Counted from the first letter of the stretch, positions 8,090 through 17,111 are shown. The stretch is DNA of 64,000 nt from Allobosea sp. CS1GBMeth4 (GCF_900185715.1 NZ_FYAS01000003.1:100781-164780); one strand, 5' to 3'. Notes: a model not told the origin generated them from the sequence alone. Numbers and translations: made by a program.

Positions 8090-8710
8090 ATGCATCTAAA
8101 ACCCCATGACGGCGCTCGATTCCTAGGCAATGCCTTCAACGGAGATGCGCGCGACGGCGTGCGCGCTCTCGAACCCGAATCAGGTCCGGCCCGGGCGCCG
8201 GTGTCGCAGCTCGATCTCGCCCGGATGATCGAGCGGGTCAGCCGGCGCTTCCTCGACTATCTCAGGCTGGAGCTCAGCAAGCTCGGCGTCGACGACATCT
8301 CGCCGTCGCAAGTGATGGTGCTGTTCACGATCGGCTCGGGCGAGATCGCGGTGCGCGACCTGCTCGACCGCGGCCACTATGTCGGCTCGAACGCTTCCTA
8401 CAATCTCAAGCAGCTGGTCGAGAGCGGCTATCTGGAGCGCGGGGCCTCGCCGCGTGACCGCCGCCTCGCCCGGATTTCGCTCTCGCCGAAGGGGCAGCTC
8501 CTCGTCGAGCGATTGAAGCTCCTCGACGAGACCAGCCAGTTCGGCCAGGGCCTCGACATCGACATCGAGGCCGACCTCCAGACCACCCACGACACCTTGC
8601 GCCGCCTCGAACAATGGTGGGGCGACGCGCTGCGTTACGGCGGGATCCTGCTGGCCTCATGCACGTCCTATTCGTTCATCGTTCAGGATCTGGTCAGTTC
8701 GCTCACCTGA
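8090..8710 (+). CDS. MarR-type winged-helix regulator (ExpG/LdtR-like)
   Basis: 206 residues; the ATG follows GGAGTAGGGA. The first 40 residues are a non-conserved extension. The winged helix spans about 45-150: DDISPSQVMVLFTIG, the recognition helix in YVGSNASYNLKQLVESGYLER, and the wing with RDRRLARISLS. This matches the rhizobial MarR branch that includes ExpG/WggR and LdtR. ExpG activates the galactoglucan and RTX-secretion operons in Sinorhizobium, and here the gene diverges from the T1SS pair and precedes a glycosyltransferase. The last 52 bases overlap the start of the next gene in another frame, so the C-terminal tail (about SCTSYSFIVQDLVSSLT) may be a non-conserved read-on. Confidence 0.85.
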   Translation: MHLKPHDGARFLGNAFNGDARDGVRALEPESGPARAPVSQLDLARMIERVSRRFLDYLRLELSKLGVDDISPSQVMVLFTIGSGEIAVRDLLDRGHYVGSNASYNLKQLVESGYLERGASPRDRRLARISLSPKGQLLVERLKLLDETSQFGQGLDIDIEADLQTTHDTLRRLEQWWGDALRYGGILLASCTSYSFIVQDLVSSLT

Positions 8711-9876
8711 TCGCGCGCCTCGTCGCCGATGGCGGCGAGGTGACGCTGGTGACGGAGAGGCCCGAGCCCGAGCGCCCAGGAATCAGGCAGATCGCCTATG
8801 CCGTCGGCGAGCCGGCGACGGCGCATGCGACGCTGGCGGCGACCGACTATCATGTCCGCACCGGCGAGGCGGTCGCGGCGGAGCTGACGCGGCTGCGCCG
8901 GCACGACCGCCCCGACGCGATCGTCGGCCATGTCGGCTGGGGCGGCATGCTCTTCGCCAAGGACGCGATGCCGGGCGTGCCGCTGATCGGCTATTGCGAG
9001 TATTTCTACAACGCCGCCGGCTCGGATCTCGATTTCGACCCGGCCTTCACCGTGCCGGAGGCGGAGCGGCGCCGGATCCGCATGCGCAACGCCGCGCAGC
9101 TGGTGACGCTGCAGACGCTCGACTTCGCCTATGCGCCGACCCGCTGGCAGCAGCAGCAATACCCGCGCGCGCTGCAGCAGCGCATCGCGGTCTGCCATGA
9201 CGGCATCGACGTCCAGCTCTGCCGGCCCGATGCGCAGGCGGCCTTCACCCTCCCGGACGGACGCGTGCTGCGCCCCGGCGATCCCGTGGTCACCTTCGCG
9301 GCCCGCGACCTCGACCCCTATCGCGGCTACCCGCAATTCATGCGGGCGGCGGCGCGGATCGCGGAGGCGCGGCCGGAGGCGCTGTTCGTCGCGGTGGGCG
9401 GCGATGGCGCCGGCTATGGCCGGCCGCGCCCCGATGGCCGGCTCTGGCGCGAGGTCATGCTCGAGGAGACCGGGCTCGGGGACCGGATCGTCCACCTCCC
9501 CTGGCTGGCCCATGCCGACCTGGTCAGGCTGTTCCAGGTCTCGGCCGCCCATGTCTATCTGAGCGTCCCCTTCGTGCTGTCCTGGTCGCTGCTGGAGGCG
9601 ATGGCCTGCGGCGCGCTGATCGTCGGCTCGGCGACGCCGCCGGTCCAGGAGGTGGTCCGGCACGGCGTCAACGGTCTGCTCGCGCCCTTCTTCGACGAGG
9701 CGAGGCTGGCGAAGACGGTGATCGCGGCGCTCGACAGAGGGCCCGAACTGACGCCGCTGCGGACGGCCGCGCGCCAGACCGTCGCCGCACGCTACGAGCG
9801 GGAGGCCTGCGTCGATCGCCAGCTCGGCTTCATCGGCAGGCTCGTCGCCGATGACGATCTCCTGGCGGCGCAGTAG
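8659..9876 (+). CDS. GT4-family glycosyltransferase
   Basis: 405 residues from ATG 8659. Earlier in-frame starts lie deeper inside marR and give no conserved sequence. The N-terminus MHVLFVHRSGSGQFAHL matches the opening (ILFVHQNFPGQFRHL-like) of a well-known GT4 subgroup. The C-terminal GT-B half has the donor-site pattern SWSLLEAMACGALIVGS followed by PPVQEVVRHGVNGLL, which carries the EX7E-like acids. It overlaps marR by 52 bases, so translation is probably coupled. With the GT2, the methyltransferase and the left-edge GT it forms the carbohydrate part of this locus. The sugar donor is unknown. Confidence 0.88.
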   Translation: MHVLFVHRSGSGQFAHLIARLVADGGEVTLVTERPEPERPGIRQIAYAVGEPATAHATLAATDYHVRTGEAVAAELTRLRRHDRPDAIVGHVGWGGMLFAKDAMPGVPLIGYCEYFYNAAGSDLDFDPAFTVPEAERRRIRMRNAAQLVTLQTLDFAYAPTRWQQQQYPRALQQRIAVCHDGIDVQLCRPDAQAAFTLPDGRVLRPGDPVVTFAARDLDPYRGYPQFMRAAARIAEARPEALFVAVGGDGAGYGRPRPDGRLWREVMLEETGLGDRIVHLPWLAHADLVRLFQVSAAHVYLSVPFVLSWSLLEAMACGALIVGSATPPVQEVVRHGVNGLLAPFFDEARLAKTVIAALDRGPELTPLRTAARQTVAARYEREACVDRQLGFIGRLVADDDLLAAQ

Positions 9877-9905
9877 CGGGCGTTCCGATCCCGCCGGGTC
9901 CTCAC

Positions 9906-9922
9906 GATCGCCAGCGGCGATC
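9906..9922. terminator. Possible bidirectional terminator between convergent genes
   Basis: GATCGCC-AGC-GGCGATC (7-base arms, 3-base loop) lies between the converging glycosyltransferase (ends 9876) and osmC (ends 9958). There is no T-run, so this is a weak call based on position and symmetry. Confidence 0.3.
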
Positions 9923-9957
9923 AGCGATCGAGACGAGTCGCTCCGCGGCGCAAGCTT

Positions 9958-10440
9958 TCAGCCTGTCGCCTCATAGGCCCAGCTGCCTTCGGTCGCGATC
10001 GCCGAACGGACCGAATTGGCCAGGAAGCAGTTCGCATGCGCGTCGTGATGCAACGCCTGCACGGCGGCCTCGTCCGGCGCCTGCGGGCCGCCGAAGACGA
10101 CATGCGGCCTGAGCGTCACGGTCGCGACCCATTCCTTGCCCTCGGCGTTCTTCAGCATCACGCCCTCGGCGGCGTCGGCATAGCTGTCGATCCGGAAGCC
10201 GCGCAGCGCCGCCAGATTGAGGAACCAGAGCATGTGGCAGCTCGACAGGGCGGCGACGTAGGCCTCCTCCGGATCGACATTGGCCGGATCGGAGAAGGGC
10301 GCGCGCACCACATGCGGCGAGCTCGAGGCCGGCACCTCCAGGCCGCCGTCGAAGCGCCAGCGATGGGCACGGCTGTAGCGGTTGTCGACGAAGACCTCGT
10401 CGCCGCGCTGCCAGGTGATCGTCGCGCCATGCGTCGCCAT
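9958..10440 (-). CDS. OsmC/Ohr-family peroxide-reducing protein
   Basis: 160 residues. The family's two redox cysteines are present: Cys68 in ALSSCHMLWFL, at the start of the long central helix, and Cys138 in AHANCFLANSV. Length and the HHDAHANC stretch fit the OsmC branch of osmotically inducible hydroperoxide reductases, which reduce organic hydroperoxides in the cytoplasm using dithiols. Its start codon shares one base with the stop of the upstream gntR (TGATG at 10438-10442), so the two form an operon. Regulation by that GntR protein is a reasonable inference. Confidence 0.9.
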   Translation of the reverse strand: MATHGATITWQRGDEVFVDNRYSRAHRWRFDGGLEVPASSSPHVVRAPFSDPANVDPEEAYVAALSSCHMLWFLNLAALRGFRIDSYADAAEGVMLKNAEGKEWVATVTLRPHVVFGGPQAPDEAAVQALHHDAHANCFLANSVRSAIATEGSWAYEATG

Positions 10441-11099
10441 CAGCTCTCTCCCTGTCCGGCGCAGGCCGCGAGCACGACCGCGCGCGTTGCCTGCAGATGT
10501 CCTTCGAGAATGGTCCCGGCCGCCGCCGCGTCGCCCGCCGCGACGGCGGCGATCAGCTGGCGGTGCTCGTCGGCCCAGCCCTGCTTGCGCGAGCGGGGCC
10601 CGAGCGCTTGCACGCTGAACCGGTCGATCGGCGCGCGCAGCTGGCGGAACAGGGCAAGGCTGCGCGGGCGCTGCGCCGGCCCGTAGAGCGCCTGGTGGAA
10701 GGCGATGTCCCCGGCGATCCAGCCGAGCCGGTCATCGGCATCGTCCAGCGCATCCTGCAACCGCTTCAGCTCGCGCAGCGAGCGCTGGTCGTGCCGGCCG
10801 AGCGCCCGCGCCAGCAAATCGCCCTCGATCATCAGCCTGAGATCGAACAGCTCGTCGATCTCCTCGGGCCGCGGCCGGCTGACCCGCGCGCCGCGATAAT
10901 GCGCGACCTCGAGCAGGCCCTCGCTCTGCAACTGCGCCAGCGCCTCGCGCACCGGGATGCGGCTGACGCCGTATTCGGCGGCGATCTGCTCCTGGCGCAG
11001 AAGTTCGCCCGGACGCCACCGCCCGGCATCGATCGCCTCGCGCAGGCGCCCGGCAAGCGCGGACGCGGTCGTGGCCGGGGCGAGGCGGGCTGTCGTCAT
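10440..11099 (-). CDS. GntR-family regulator, FadR subfamily (FCD domain)
   Basis: 219 residues. The N-terminal winged helix covers residues about 10-75, with GELLRQEQIAAEYGVSRIPVREAL as the typical GntR helix-turn-helix and GLLEVAHYRGARVS as the wing. The C-terminal all-helical FCD domain contains LFDLRLMIEGDLLARAL, DIAFHQALY and EHRQLIAAVAAGD. The D and H residues of these motifs usually bind a metal in the effector pocket. It is the first gene of an operon with osmC. A palindrome right before its start suggests autoregulation. The effector is unknown. Confidence 0.92.
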   Translation of the reverse strand: MTTARLAPATTASALAGRLREAIDAGRWRPGELLRQEQIAAEYGVSRIPVREALAQLQSEGLLEVAHYRGARVSRPRPEEIDELFDLRLMIEGDLLARALGRHDQRSLRELKRLQDALDDADDRLGWIAGDIAFHQALYGPAQRPRSLALFRQLRAPIDRFSVQALGPRSRKQGWADEHRQLIAAVAAGDAAAAGTILEGHLQATRAVVLAACAGQGES

Positions 11100-11100
11100 A

Positions 11101-11114
11101 GGATAATTGTATCC
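11101..11114. promoter_or_regulatory. Candidate GntR operator
   Basis: GGATA-ATTG-TATCC is a 14-base inverted repeat beginning one base upstream of the gntR start codon and about 97 bases before the divergent amn gene. Size and symmetry fit a GntR dimer site. Its place next to the start codon would block translation initiation or transcription of gntR-osmC. Confidence 0.45.
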
Positions 11115-11210
11115 GAAATTCGGGCAGCCGCAAGCAGCCTCGGTTCGGCGCTGTTGTCAGGGCCTCGCCGGGCCCGCTACAAGCAGCCCGAACGAGAGGT
11201 TCGTTCGCGC

Positions 11211-12665
11211 ATGACATTCGAGATCGCCGCCACACCGCGTGAGGCCGTCGACCGGCTGGAGCTGCTGTACGGCCAGGCGCGGACGGCGCTGCGCAACGAT
11301 CTGCAGCGCTTCTTCCTGACGGCGCAGCCGCCGACCCCGGAGGAGCGGACGCTCTACCGCTACCCGATGCTGCGCGTCACCTACGAGCCGTCCAAGCTGC
11401 CGACGGCGACGCGGCGCGGTTATGCGAAATTCGCCATGCCCGGCGTCTACTCGACCACGGTGACGCAGCCGGCCGAGTTCCGCGCCTATCTGCTCGACCA
11501 GCTCCAGCCGCTGGTCGAGGATTATGGCGCGACGATCGAGACGGGCATCAGCAACCAGGAGATCCCCTACCCCTACGCACTCGACGGCGGCGACGAGCTC
11601 GGCCGCGGCACGGTCACAGCCGCAGAGCTCGCCCGGCATTTTCCGACGCCGCTGCTGGCGCTGGTCGGCGACGAGATCGCCGACGGCACGTTCGAGATCG
11701 TCGAGGGCGAGCCGCGGCCGCTCTCGCTGTTCGACGCCGTCCGGGTCGACTACTCGCTGCGGCGGCTGGTCCACTACACCGGTACGGACTGGCGCGCCGT
11801 GCAGCCCTGGGTGCTGCTGACCAACTACCACCGCTATGTCGACCAGTTCGTCCGCCTCGCCCTGGCCGAGATCGAGGCCGGCACCGCGCAGGCCCTGATC
11901 GCGCCGGGCGGCATCCGCATCGACCGCGACGGCATCGACGTCAGCGCCGCCGAGCGGGTGATGTCGGCGCCCTGGCACCGCTTCCAGATGCCGGCCTATC
12001 ACCTGGTCCGGACGGAAGGCGAGGGCGTCACTTTGGTCAATATCGGCGTCGGCCCCTCCAACGCCAAGAACATCACCGACCATCTCGCGGTGCTGCGGCC
12101 CAATTGCTGGCTGATGGTCGGCCATTGCGGCGGCCTGCGGCAGACGCAGATCATCGGGGACTACGTGCTCGCCCATGCCTATCTCCGGCAGGACGGCATC
12201 CTCGACGAGCTGGTGCCGCCCGACGTGCCGATCCCGGCGCTGGCCGAGGTCCAGGTCGCGCTGCAGCAAGCGGCCGCCGAGGTGACCGGCGAGAAGGGCG
12301 ACCGGCTGAAGCAGCGCCTGCGCACCGGAACCGTCGTCACCCAGGACGACCGCAACTGGGAGCTGCGCTGGAGCAAGGAGCGCAAGCGCATCAACCTGTC
12401 GCGCGCCATCGCGATCGACATGGAATCAGGCACCATCGCGGCGCAGGGCTACCGGCTGCGCGTGCCCTACGGCACCCTGCTCTGCGTCTCCGACAAGCCG
12501 CTCCATGGCGAGATCAAGCTGCCGGGCGCCGCCAACGCCTTCTACGAGCGCGCCGTCGGCGAGCATCTCAAGATCGGCCTCGCCGCGCTGGAGAAGCTCA
12601 AGGAGGCGGGCGCCTCGATCCACTCGCGCAAGCTCAGGAGCTTCGACGAGCCGCCGTTCCGATAG
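11211..12665 (+). CDS. amn: AMP nucleosidase
   Basis: 484 residues, the same length as the E. coli enzyme. It hydrolyses AMP to adenine and ribose 5-phosphate and helps set cellular AMP. The N-terminal domain (about 1-170) includes RYPMLRVTY and the conserved TGISNQEIPYPYAL. The C-terminal nucleoside-phosphorylase-like domain has VNIGVGPSNAKNITDHL, WLMVGHCGGLR, the substrate-site IAIDMESGTIAAQGYRLRVP and LLCVSDKPLHGE. The ATG at 11211 fits the family N-terminus; the open frame continues upstream through the divergent gntR but is not conserved there. It stands alone, followed by a palindromic repeat. Confidence 0.95.
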   Translation: MTFEIAATPREAVDRLELLYGQARTALRNDLQRFFLTAQPPTPEERTLYRYPMLRVTYEPSKLPTATRRGYAKFAMPGVYSTTVTQPAEFRAYLLDQLQPLVEDYGATIETGISNQEIPYPYALDGGDELGRGTVTAAELARHFPTPLLALVGDEIADGTFEIVEGEPRPLSLFDAVRVDYSLRRLVHYTGTDWRAVQPWVLLTNYHRYVDQFVRLALAEIEAGTAQALIAPGGIRIDRDGIDVSAAERVMSAPWHRFQMPAYHLVRTEGEGVTLVNIGVGPSNAKNITDHLAVLRPNCWLMVGHCGGLRQTQIIGDYVLAHAYLRQDGILDELVPPDVPIPALAEVQVALQQAAAEVTGEKGDRLKQRLRTGTVVTQDDRNWELRWSKERKRINLSRAIAIDMESGTIAAQGYRLRVPYGTLLCVSDKPLHGEIKLPGAANAFYERAVGEHLKIGLAALEKLKEAGASIHSRKLRSFDEPPFR

Positions 12666-12681
12666 CTTGCCGGCCCTTCCC

Positions 12682-12773
12682 GTCATTGCGAGGAACGTAG
12701 CGACGAAGCAATCCAGGAGTGGCAGGGCGCAGCGCCAGGTCCTCCTGGATTGCTTCGCTGCGCTCGCAATGAC
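12682..12773. repeat. Intergenic palindrome, GTCATTGCGAG family, copy 1
   Basis: The 92-base element begins GTCATTGCGAG and ends with its reverse complement CTCGCAATGAC. An inner pair GAAGCAATCCAGGAG / CTCCTGGATTGCTTC makes one long stem. It lies directly after amn. Related copies are at 27958-28045 and 56958-57042. Confidence 0.85.
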
Positions 12774-12781
12774 GGCAGCGC

Positions 12782-13399
12782 CTACACCGCCGGGCAGGCC
12801 GCCCCGCTATCGACCCAGGCCTGCATCAATTCGCCGAACTGCGCATTCGTGCCCGGCGCCGGTTCGCGGCCTTTGCCGGGATTCCAGCCCCAGAGCACCA
12901 GCGTGTCGGCGGTGACATGCCTGACGATCGCCGCGAGGTCGCGGCTGCCATTGCGGTTCAGGTCCTTGAGCTGCTCGCAGATCTGGCCGAGCGTCCTGCC
13001 TTCCCAGGCCATCGCGGCCGGGGCGAGTGCCCAGTGACCGTCGCCAGGGATGCCGGCCGGGTCGAAATTCTGCTTGCCGTGGCAGGTGGCGCAGGCGAGG
13101 CCCGGCGCGCCATGCCCGTCCTTGCCGCGCACCACCATCGGCTGATGCAGCCGCCGCGCATCGCCCTGGCGCGGCCGCTCCGTTGCCGGATGACAGTTCA
13201 CGCAGCGCGGATGCAGCAGCACCTTGCCGATCTCGTTGAACAGCGCGACCGAGCGGTCGCGCTGATCGGCGATGCCGGCGAAGCTCGACGCCGGACGCAG
13301 ATCGGCGCCCGGCTGCGGCGCCGGCGCCGACTGCGCCAGCGCGGATGCCGCGCCGAGCAGCAGTGCCGCGGCCGCGGCAGCGCCGGCCCGCCCCGGCAT
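12782..13399 (-). CDS. Periplasmic di-haem cytochrome c of the molybdenum hydroxylase operon
   Basis: 205 residues. A signal peptide occupies about 1-23 ([15 protein letters not shown]). Two haem-binding motifs, CVNCH (66-70) and CATCH (103-107), are present. Two further cysteines occur near residues 131 and 202. The ATG overlaps the stop of the molybdopterin subunit (TGATG, 13397-13401). Cytochromes in this position pass electrons from IorAB/AldFGH-type periplasmic dehydrogenases to the respiratory chain. I infer the same role here; the small size and the conserved lysine/aspartate-rich C-terminal half do not match classical cytochrome c folds. Confidence 0.8.
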   Translation of the reverse strand: MPGRAGAAAAAALLLGAASALAQSAPAPQPGADLRPASSFAGIADQRDRSVALFNEIGKVLLHPRCVNCHPATERPRQGDARRLHQPMVVRGKDGHGAPGLACATCHGKQNFDPAGIPGDGHWALAPAAMAWEGRTLGQICEQLKDLNRNGSRDLAAIVRHVTADTLVLWGWNPGKGREPAPGTNAQFGELMQAWVDSGAACPAV

Positions 13400-15573
13400 C
13401 ACACGCTTCCCCCGACCATCGGCAACGAGAGCGGCCGCTCGCGCCCGAGCCGCGCCAGCGCGTTGGCGACCGCCGGGCCGATCGGCGGCACGCCGGGCTC
13501 GCCGACGCCGGTCGGCTTCTCGCTCGAGGGCACGATCGCGACCTCGATCTCCGGCATCTCGTTGATGCGCAGCGAGCGGTAGCTGTCGAAATTGGTCTGG
13601 ACCGGCCGGCCCTGGTCGAGCGTCAGCTCGCCATAGAGGACATGGCCGAGCCCGAAGCCGATACCACCCTCGATCTGCGCCCGGATGATGTCGGGATTGA
13701 CCGCGACCCCGCAATCGATGGCGCACCAGACCTTGTGCACCTTGGGTTCGCCGCCCTCGCCGAGCGAGACCTCGGCGATCTGCGCGACATAGGAGCCGAA
13801 GCTCTCGACCACGCCGACACCGCGGGCCCGGCCGCCGACCGGGCCCGGCCCGTTCCATTTCGCCAGGTCCGCCACCGCCTTGAGCACAGTGGCGAGGCGC
13901 TGCTGCTTGCCCATCAGGGCGAGCCGCCCCGCGACCGGATCCTGCCCGGCCTCCTGCAGCAGCCGGTCGACGAAGCACTCGACCGCGTAGCCGGTATGGG
14001 TGTGGCCGACCGAGCGCCACCAGAGGGTCGGCACGCCGACATCGACCGTGTGCAGATCGCAACGAAAATCGGCGATCTCGTAGGGCAGCTCGCTGGCGCC
14101 CTCGACCATCACCGGATCGACCCCGTCCTTGATCATCGCCTCGAAGGGCGAGCCCTTCAGGAAGGACTGGCCGACGATCGCGGCGCTCCAGGCGGTGATC
14201 CTGCCATCCTTCAGCACGCCGCGCATGCGGTGCAGGAAGAGCGGGCGGTAATAGCCGCCGGAGAGGTCGTCCTCGCGGGTGCGCACCAGCTTGACCGGAC
14301 GGTTCGGCCCGATCGCCTTCGCCGCCTCGGCGAGCTCGGCCGCGAGCTCGGAGGTCGGCTGCGCCCGGCGCCCGAAGCTCCCGCCGCCGAGCAGGGTCTC
14401 GACCCGGACCTTTTCCGGACCGAGGCCGAGCACCTTGGCGATGACCTGGTGGTCGATGGTCTGGAGCTGGCTGCCGAGCCGCGCGAGCGCACCCTGCCCG
14501 TTCCATTCGAGATAGCCGTCGAGCGGCTCCATCGGCGCGTGGGCCAGATAGGGGAAGACGAACTCGGCCTCGATCACCTTGTCGGCCCTGGCGAGCACCG
14601 CTTCGGCGTCGCCATGCCGGCCGGCGACGGTGCCCTCCGTGCGCGCGAGCCTGCGATACTCGGCGATCAGTTCGCGGCTGCCCCGCGTCTCGGCGCCGCT
14701 CTCGTCCCAGGCGACCTTCAGCGCCTCGCGGCCCTTCAGCGCCGGCCAGGTCCCGGTGGCATAGACGGCGACACCGGACGGAATCTGCCTGACGTCGACG
14801 ACGCCCTTGACCTTCCTGGCCTCGGTGGCGTCGAAGGAGGCGACCTTGCCACCGAAGCGCGGCGGCCGGGCGACGACCACGGTCAGCATGTCCGGCGTGC
14901 GGATGTCGATGGTGAACTGCGCCTTGCCGGTCGACTTGCCGAGGCTGTCGAGGCGGGGGGTCGTGCCGTCCTTGCCGATCAGTTTGAACCGAGCGGGATC
15001 CTTGAGCGGGACCTCGGCCGGGGCCTGCAGCCTGGAGGCGGCCTCGGCGAACTCGCCGAAACGGCCCTGCTTGCCGGAAGCGTGCTTCAGCACGCCCCTC
15101 TCGACCGTGATCTCGGCCGCCGGAACCTTCCAGGCCTGCGCCGCCGCCTGCACCAGCATGGCGCGCGCCGTGGCGCCGGCCCTGCGCATCTGCTCGAAGG
15201 AATTGGCGATCGCGGTGGAGCCGCCGGTGCCCTGGATGCCGAAGGCGAGGTTGGCGTAGAGCTTGGCGTCGGCCGGAGCGTGCTCGGCCCGCATCTGGCC
15301 CCAGTCGGCGTCGAGCTCCTCGGCGACGAGCGTGGCGAGGCCGGTGAACGGGCCCTGGCCGAACTCGATATGCTTGACCAGCACCGTGACCGTGTCGTCG
15401 GCAGCGATCCGGACGAAGGCGTTCGGCGCGAAGGCGGCGGCGCCGCCGGGGCTGAAGACCTGCGCGGCGCCGGATTGCGCCCGGCCGGCCTGCGGCAGGC
15501 TGAGCCCGATGACGAGGGCGCCGGCGCCCTTGAGCAGGTTGCGGCGCGAAAGCGAGATGTCGTGCGCGGTCAT
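13399..15573 (-). CDS. Molybdopterin-binding subunit, IorB-like periplasmic oxidoreductase
   Basis: 724 residues. A Tat signal is at the N-terminus ([19 protein letters not shown]). The xanthine-dehydrogenase-type Mo subunit follows, with [16 protein letters not shown] near the cofactor site, [16 protein letters not shown], and the C-terminal [11 protein letters not shown] that supplies the catalytic glutamate. Sequence style is that of isoquinoline 1-oxidoreductase/aldehyde dehydrogenase beta subunits, which hydroxylate N-heterocycles or oxidise aldehydes in the periplasm. The gene starts three bases after the 2Fe-2S subunit and is coupled to the cytochrome. The substrate cannot be assigned. 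No dedicated molybdenum cofactor chaperone (XdhC-like) is nearby. Confidence 0.9.
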   Translation of the reverse strand: MTAHDISLSRRNLLKGAGALVIGLSLPQAGRAQSGAAQVFSPGGAAAFAPNAFVRIAADDTVTVLVKHIEFGQGPFTGLATLVAEELDADWGQMRAEHAPADAKLYANLAFGIQGTGGSTAIANSFEQMRRAGATARAMLVQAAAQAWKVPAAEITVERGVLKHASGKQGRFGEFAEAASRLQAPAEVPLKDPARFKLIGKDGTTPRLDSLGKSTGKAQFTIDIRTPDMLTVVVARPPRFGGKVASFDATEARKVKGVVDVRQIPSGVAVYATGTWPALKGREALKVAWDESGAETRGSRELIAEYRRLARTEGTVAGRHGDAEAVLARADKVIEAEFVFPYLAHAPMEPLDGYLEWNGQGALARLGSQLQTIDHQVIAKVLGLGPEKVRVETLLGGGSFGRRAQPTSELAAELAEAAKAIGPNRPVKLVRTREDDLSGGYYRPLFLHRMRGVLKDGRITAWSAAIVGQSFLKGSPFEAMIKDGVDPVMVEGASELPYEIADFRCDLHTVDVGVPTLWWRSVGHTHTGYAVECFVDRLLQEAGQDPVAGRLALMGKQQRLATVLKAVADLAKWNGPGPVGGRARGVGVVESFGSYVAQIAEVSLGEGGEPKVHKVWCAIDCGVAVNPDIIRAQIEGGIGFGLGHVLYGELTLDQGRPVQTNFDSYRSLRINEMPEIEVAIVPSSEKPTGVGEPGVPPIGPAVANALARLGRERPLSLPMVGGSV

Positions 15574-15576
15574 GGC

Positions 15577-16038
15577 TCAGCCCTCCAAGGTGCGTGCGGC
15601 GTCGTGGATCGCGGCGCGGATGCGCACATAGGTGGTGCAGCGGCAGAGATTGCCGGTCATGGCGAGATCGATGTCGCGGTCGGTCGGCTTGCGGATCTCC
15701 TTGAGCAGCGCGATCGCGCTCATCACCTGGCCTGACTGGCAATAGCCGCATTGCGGCACGTCATGCTTGACCCAGGCCGCCTGAACGGCCTCGGCCTCCT
15801 TGCCGGCAAGCGCCTCGATGGTGGTGATCCTGGCATCGCCGACGGCCGAGACCGGCAGCGAGCAGGAGCGCAAGGGCTGGCCGTCCATGTAGACGGTGCA
15901 GGCGCCGCATTGGGCGACTCCGCAGCCGAATTTGGTGCCGGTCAGGCCGAGATTGTCGCGCAGGACCCAGAGAAGCGGGGTGTCGTCGTCGACATCGACG
16001 CGGTGCGTCGTTCCGTTGACGTTGATCGAATGAACCAT
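15577..16038 (-). CDS. 2Fe-2S subunit, IorA-like oxidoreductase
   Basis: 153 residues from the ATG at complement 16036-16038; upstream in-frame ATGs give non-conserved sequence. Plant-type ferredoxin domain with Cys39, 44, 47 and 59 ([16 protein letters not shown]), then the four-helix domain with Cys97, 100, 132 and 134 ([10 protein letters not shown] and NLCRCTTY). These bind the two clusters that carry electrons out of the Mo site. It is the first gene of a three-gene operon (Fe-S, Mo, cytochrome) divergent from a TetR regulator. There is no signal of its own, so it should be exported as a complex with the Tat-tagged Mo subunit. Confidence 0.94.
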   Translation of the reverse strand: MVHSINVNGTTHRVDVDDDTPLLWVLRDNLGLTGTKFGCGVAQCGACTVYMDGQPLRSCSLPVSAVGDARITTIEALAGKEAEAVQAAWVKHDVPQCGYCQSGQVMSAIALLKEIRKPTDRDIDLAMTGNLCRCTTYVRIRAAIHDAARTLEG

Positions 16039-16380
16039 GGCGGCCTCGCGGGATGGCTGGACGCCGCGCGGCACCATGGTCGCCGGATCGAGGCTTGCTC
16101 GCAGCATCCGATTCCGAACTCCGCCGCCGACCGAGGTCGGGCGGATGTCCGAAGCGAAACTCTGGAGCCTCTCGGGCTTTCCGGCGTCGTTTTCGATTTC
16201 GAAGTTCGCGCCGCGCCTGATATCAAGCGAGGCGGTTTCGAGATCGCGACGCCGGGCCCGTTTCCGACAGGTCGGAACCGGGCGGGCGATCCGTCGTCTG
16301 GGGTCGCACGACTAGACGAGTTAGACAATTTGAGTCTAGTTAGGATGGTCGCCGACAGTTTGGATTTTGTCAAGACTGCG
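16039..16380. promoter_or_regulatory. Divergent region with candidate TetR operator
   Basis: 342 bases without a gene separate the molybdenum hydroxylase operon from tetR. Near the tetR side is the inverted repeat ACTAGAC (16311-16317) / GTCTAGT (16334-16340), with an extra TAGAC copy at 16322-16326, so two direct and one inverted half-sites. This is a plausible TetR operator. No clear -35/-10 pair is visible for the leftward operon. Confidence 0.45.
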
Positions 16381-17007
16381 ATGAGCGACGTGAACGACAG
16401 CGCCGCCACGTCCGGCGAGGACGGCAAGGGCCGCATCGAGCAGATCGCGGAAGCGGCCCTGCGCCGTTTCGCCCGCTACGGCTACAAGCGCAGCTCGATG
16501 GACGACATCGCGCGCGAGGCCGGCGTCGCTCGCGCCACGCTCTACCTCCATTTCAAAGGCAAGGACGATGTCTTCCGGGCCATGCTCGCCGGCCTCGGCC
16601 AGCGTGTCGAAACACGTTGCCGCGAGGTCCTCGCGATGCGGGCGCCTTTCGGCAAGCGGCTGGAAGCGCTGCTCGAGGCCCATCACGGCACTGCCTTCGG
16701 CGCGCTCGGGGCCGGCGAGCATCTCGGCGAGCTCAAGGCGGTGATGCTCAGCATCGCGGGGGCGGAGCTGGCCGCGTTCGAGGCGATCTTCGTCGGCTTC
16801 GCCCGCCGCCTGTTCGAGGAGGCCGATGGGCGTGGCGAGATCGCCATCGCGCGCAGCGGACTGCCGCTCGACACGCTGATCGCGACCCTGCTGCGTGCCA
16901 CGGCCGGGGCGAAATATGGCGAGCTGCCCTCCTGCGAGCAGTATCTGCTCCGCCTGCGCGAGATCGCCACCGTCTTTGCCGCCGCCGTGGCCCCTCCCGC
17001 GCCTTGA
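16381..17007 (+). CDS. TetR/AcrR-family regulator
   Basis: 208 residues from ATG 16381. An ATG at 16345 would add 12 residues but lies against the candidate operator. The N-terminal helix-turn-helix is clear: IEQIAEAALRRFARYGYKR, SMDDIAREAGVARATLYLHF, KGKDDVFRAML. The C-terminal ligand domain (about 80-205) resembles the TetR_C subgroup with EAHHGTAFGALG. It is divergent from the IorAB-like operon and probably represses it in the absence of the substrate. The ligand is unknown. Confidence 0.88.
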   Translation: MSDVNDSAATSGEDGKGRIEQIAEAALRRFARYGYKRSSMDDIAREAGVARATLYLHFKGKDDVFRAMLAGLGQRVETRCREVLAMRAPFGKRLEALLEAHHGTAFGALGAGEHLGELKAVMLSIAGAELAAFEAIFVGFARRLFEEADGRGEIAIARSGLPLDTLIATLLRATAGAKYGELPSCEQYLLRLREIATVFAAAVAPPAP

Positions 17008-17105
17008 GCCCAAGGCCAGGGCCGACAGCCCGTTCGGCGTAAGTCTTTCGTCTAACGACGCCGGCCCCGCTGGCGGGCGCAGCCGGTCCGCGCACGCCCG
17101 CGCCG

Positions 17106-17111
17106 TTGACA
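17106..17111 (+). promoter_or_regulatory. TTGACA box upstream of the liv-type operon
   Basis: A perfect TTGACA hexamer lies 72 bases before the first ATPase gene. The matching -10 is poor at 17-18 bases, so this is only a candidate promoter element. Confidence 0.25.

Noticed and set aside
10497..12665. Upstream extension of the AMP nucleosidase gene to 10497
   Set aside because: It runs antisense through gntR. The ATG at 11211 yields the family length of 484.
12782..15751. A 989-codon frame running through the Mo subunit into the cytochrome
   Set aside because: Only its last 205 codons make sense (signal peptide and two CxxCH).
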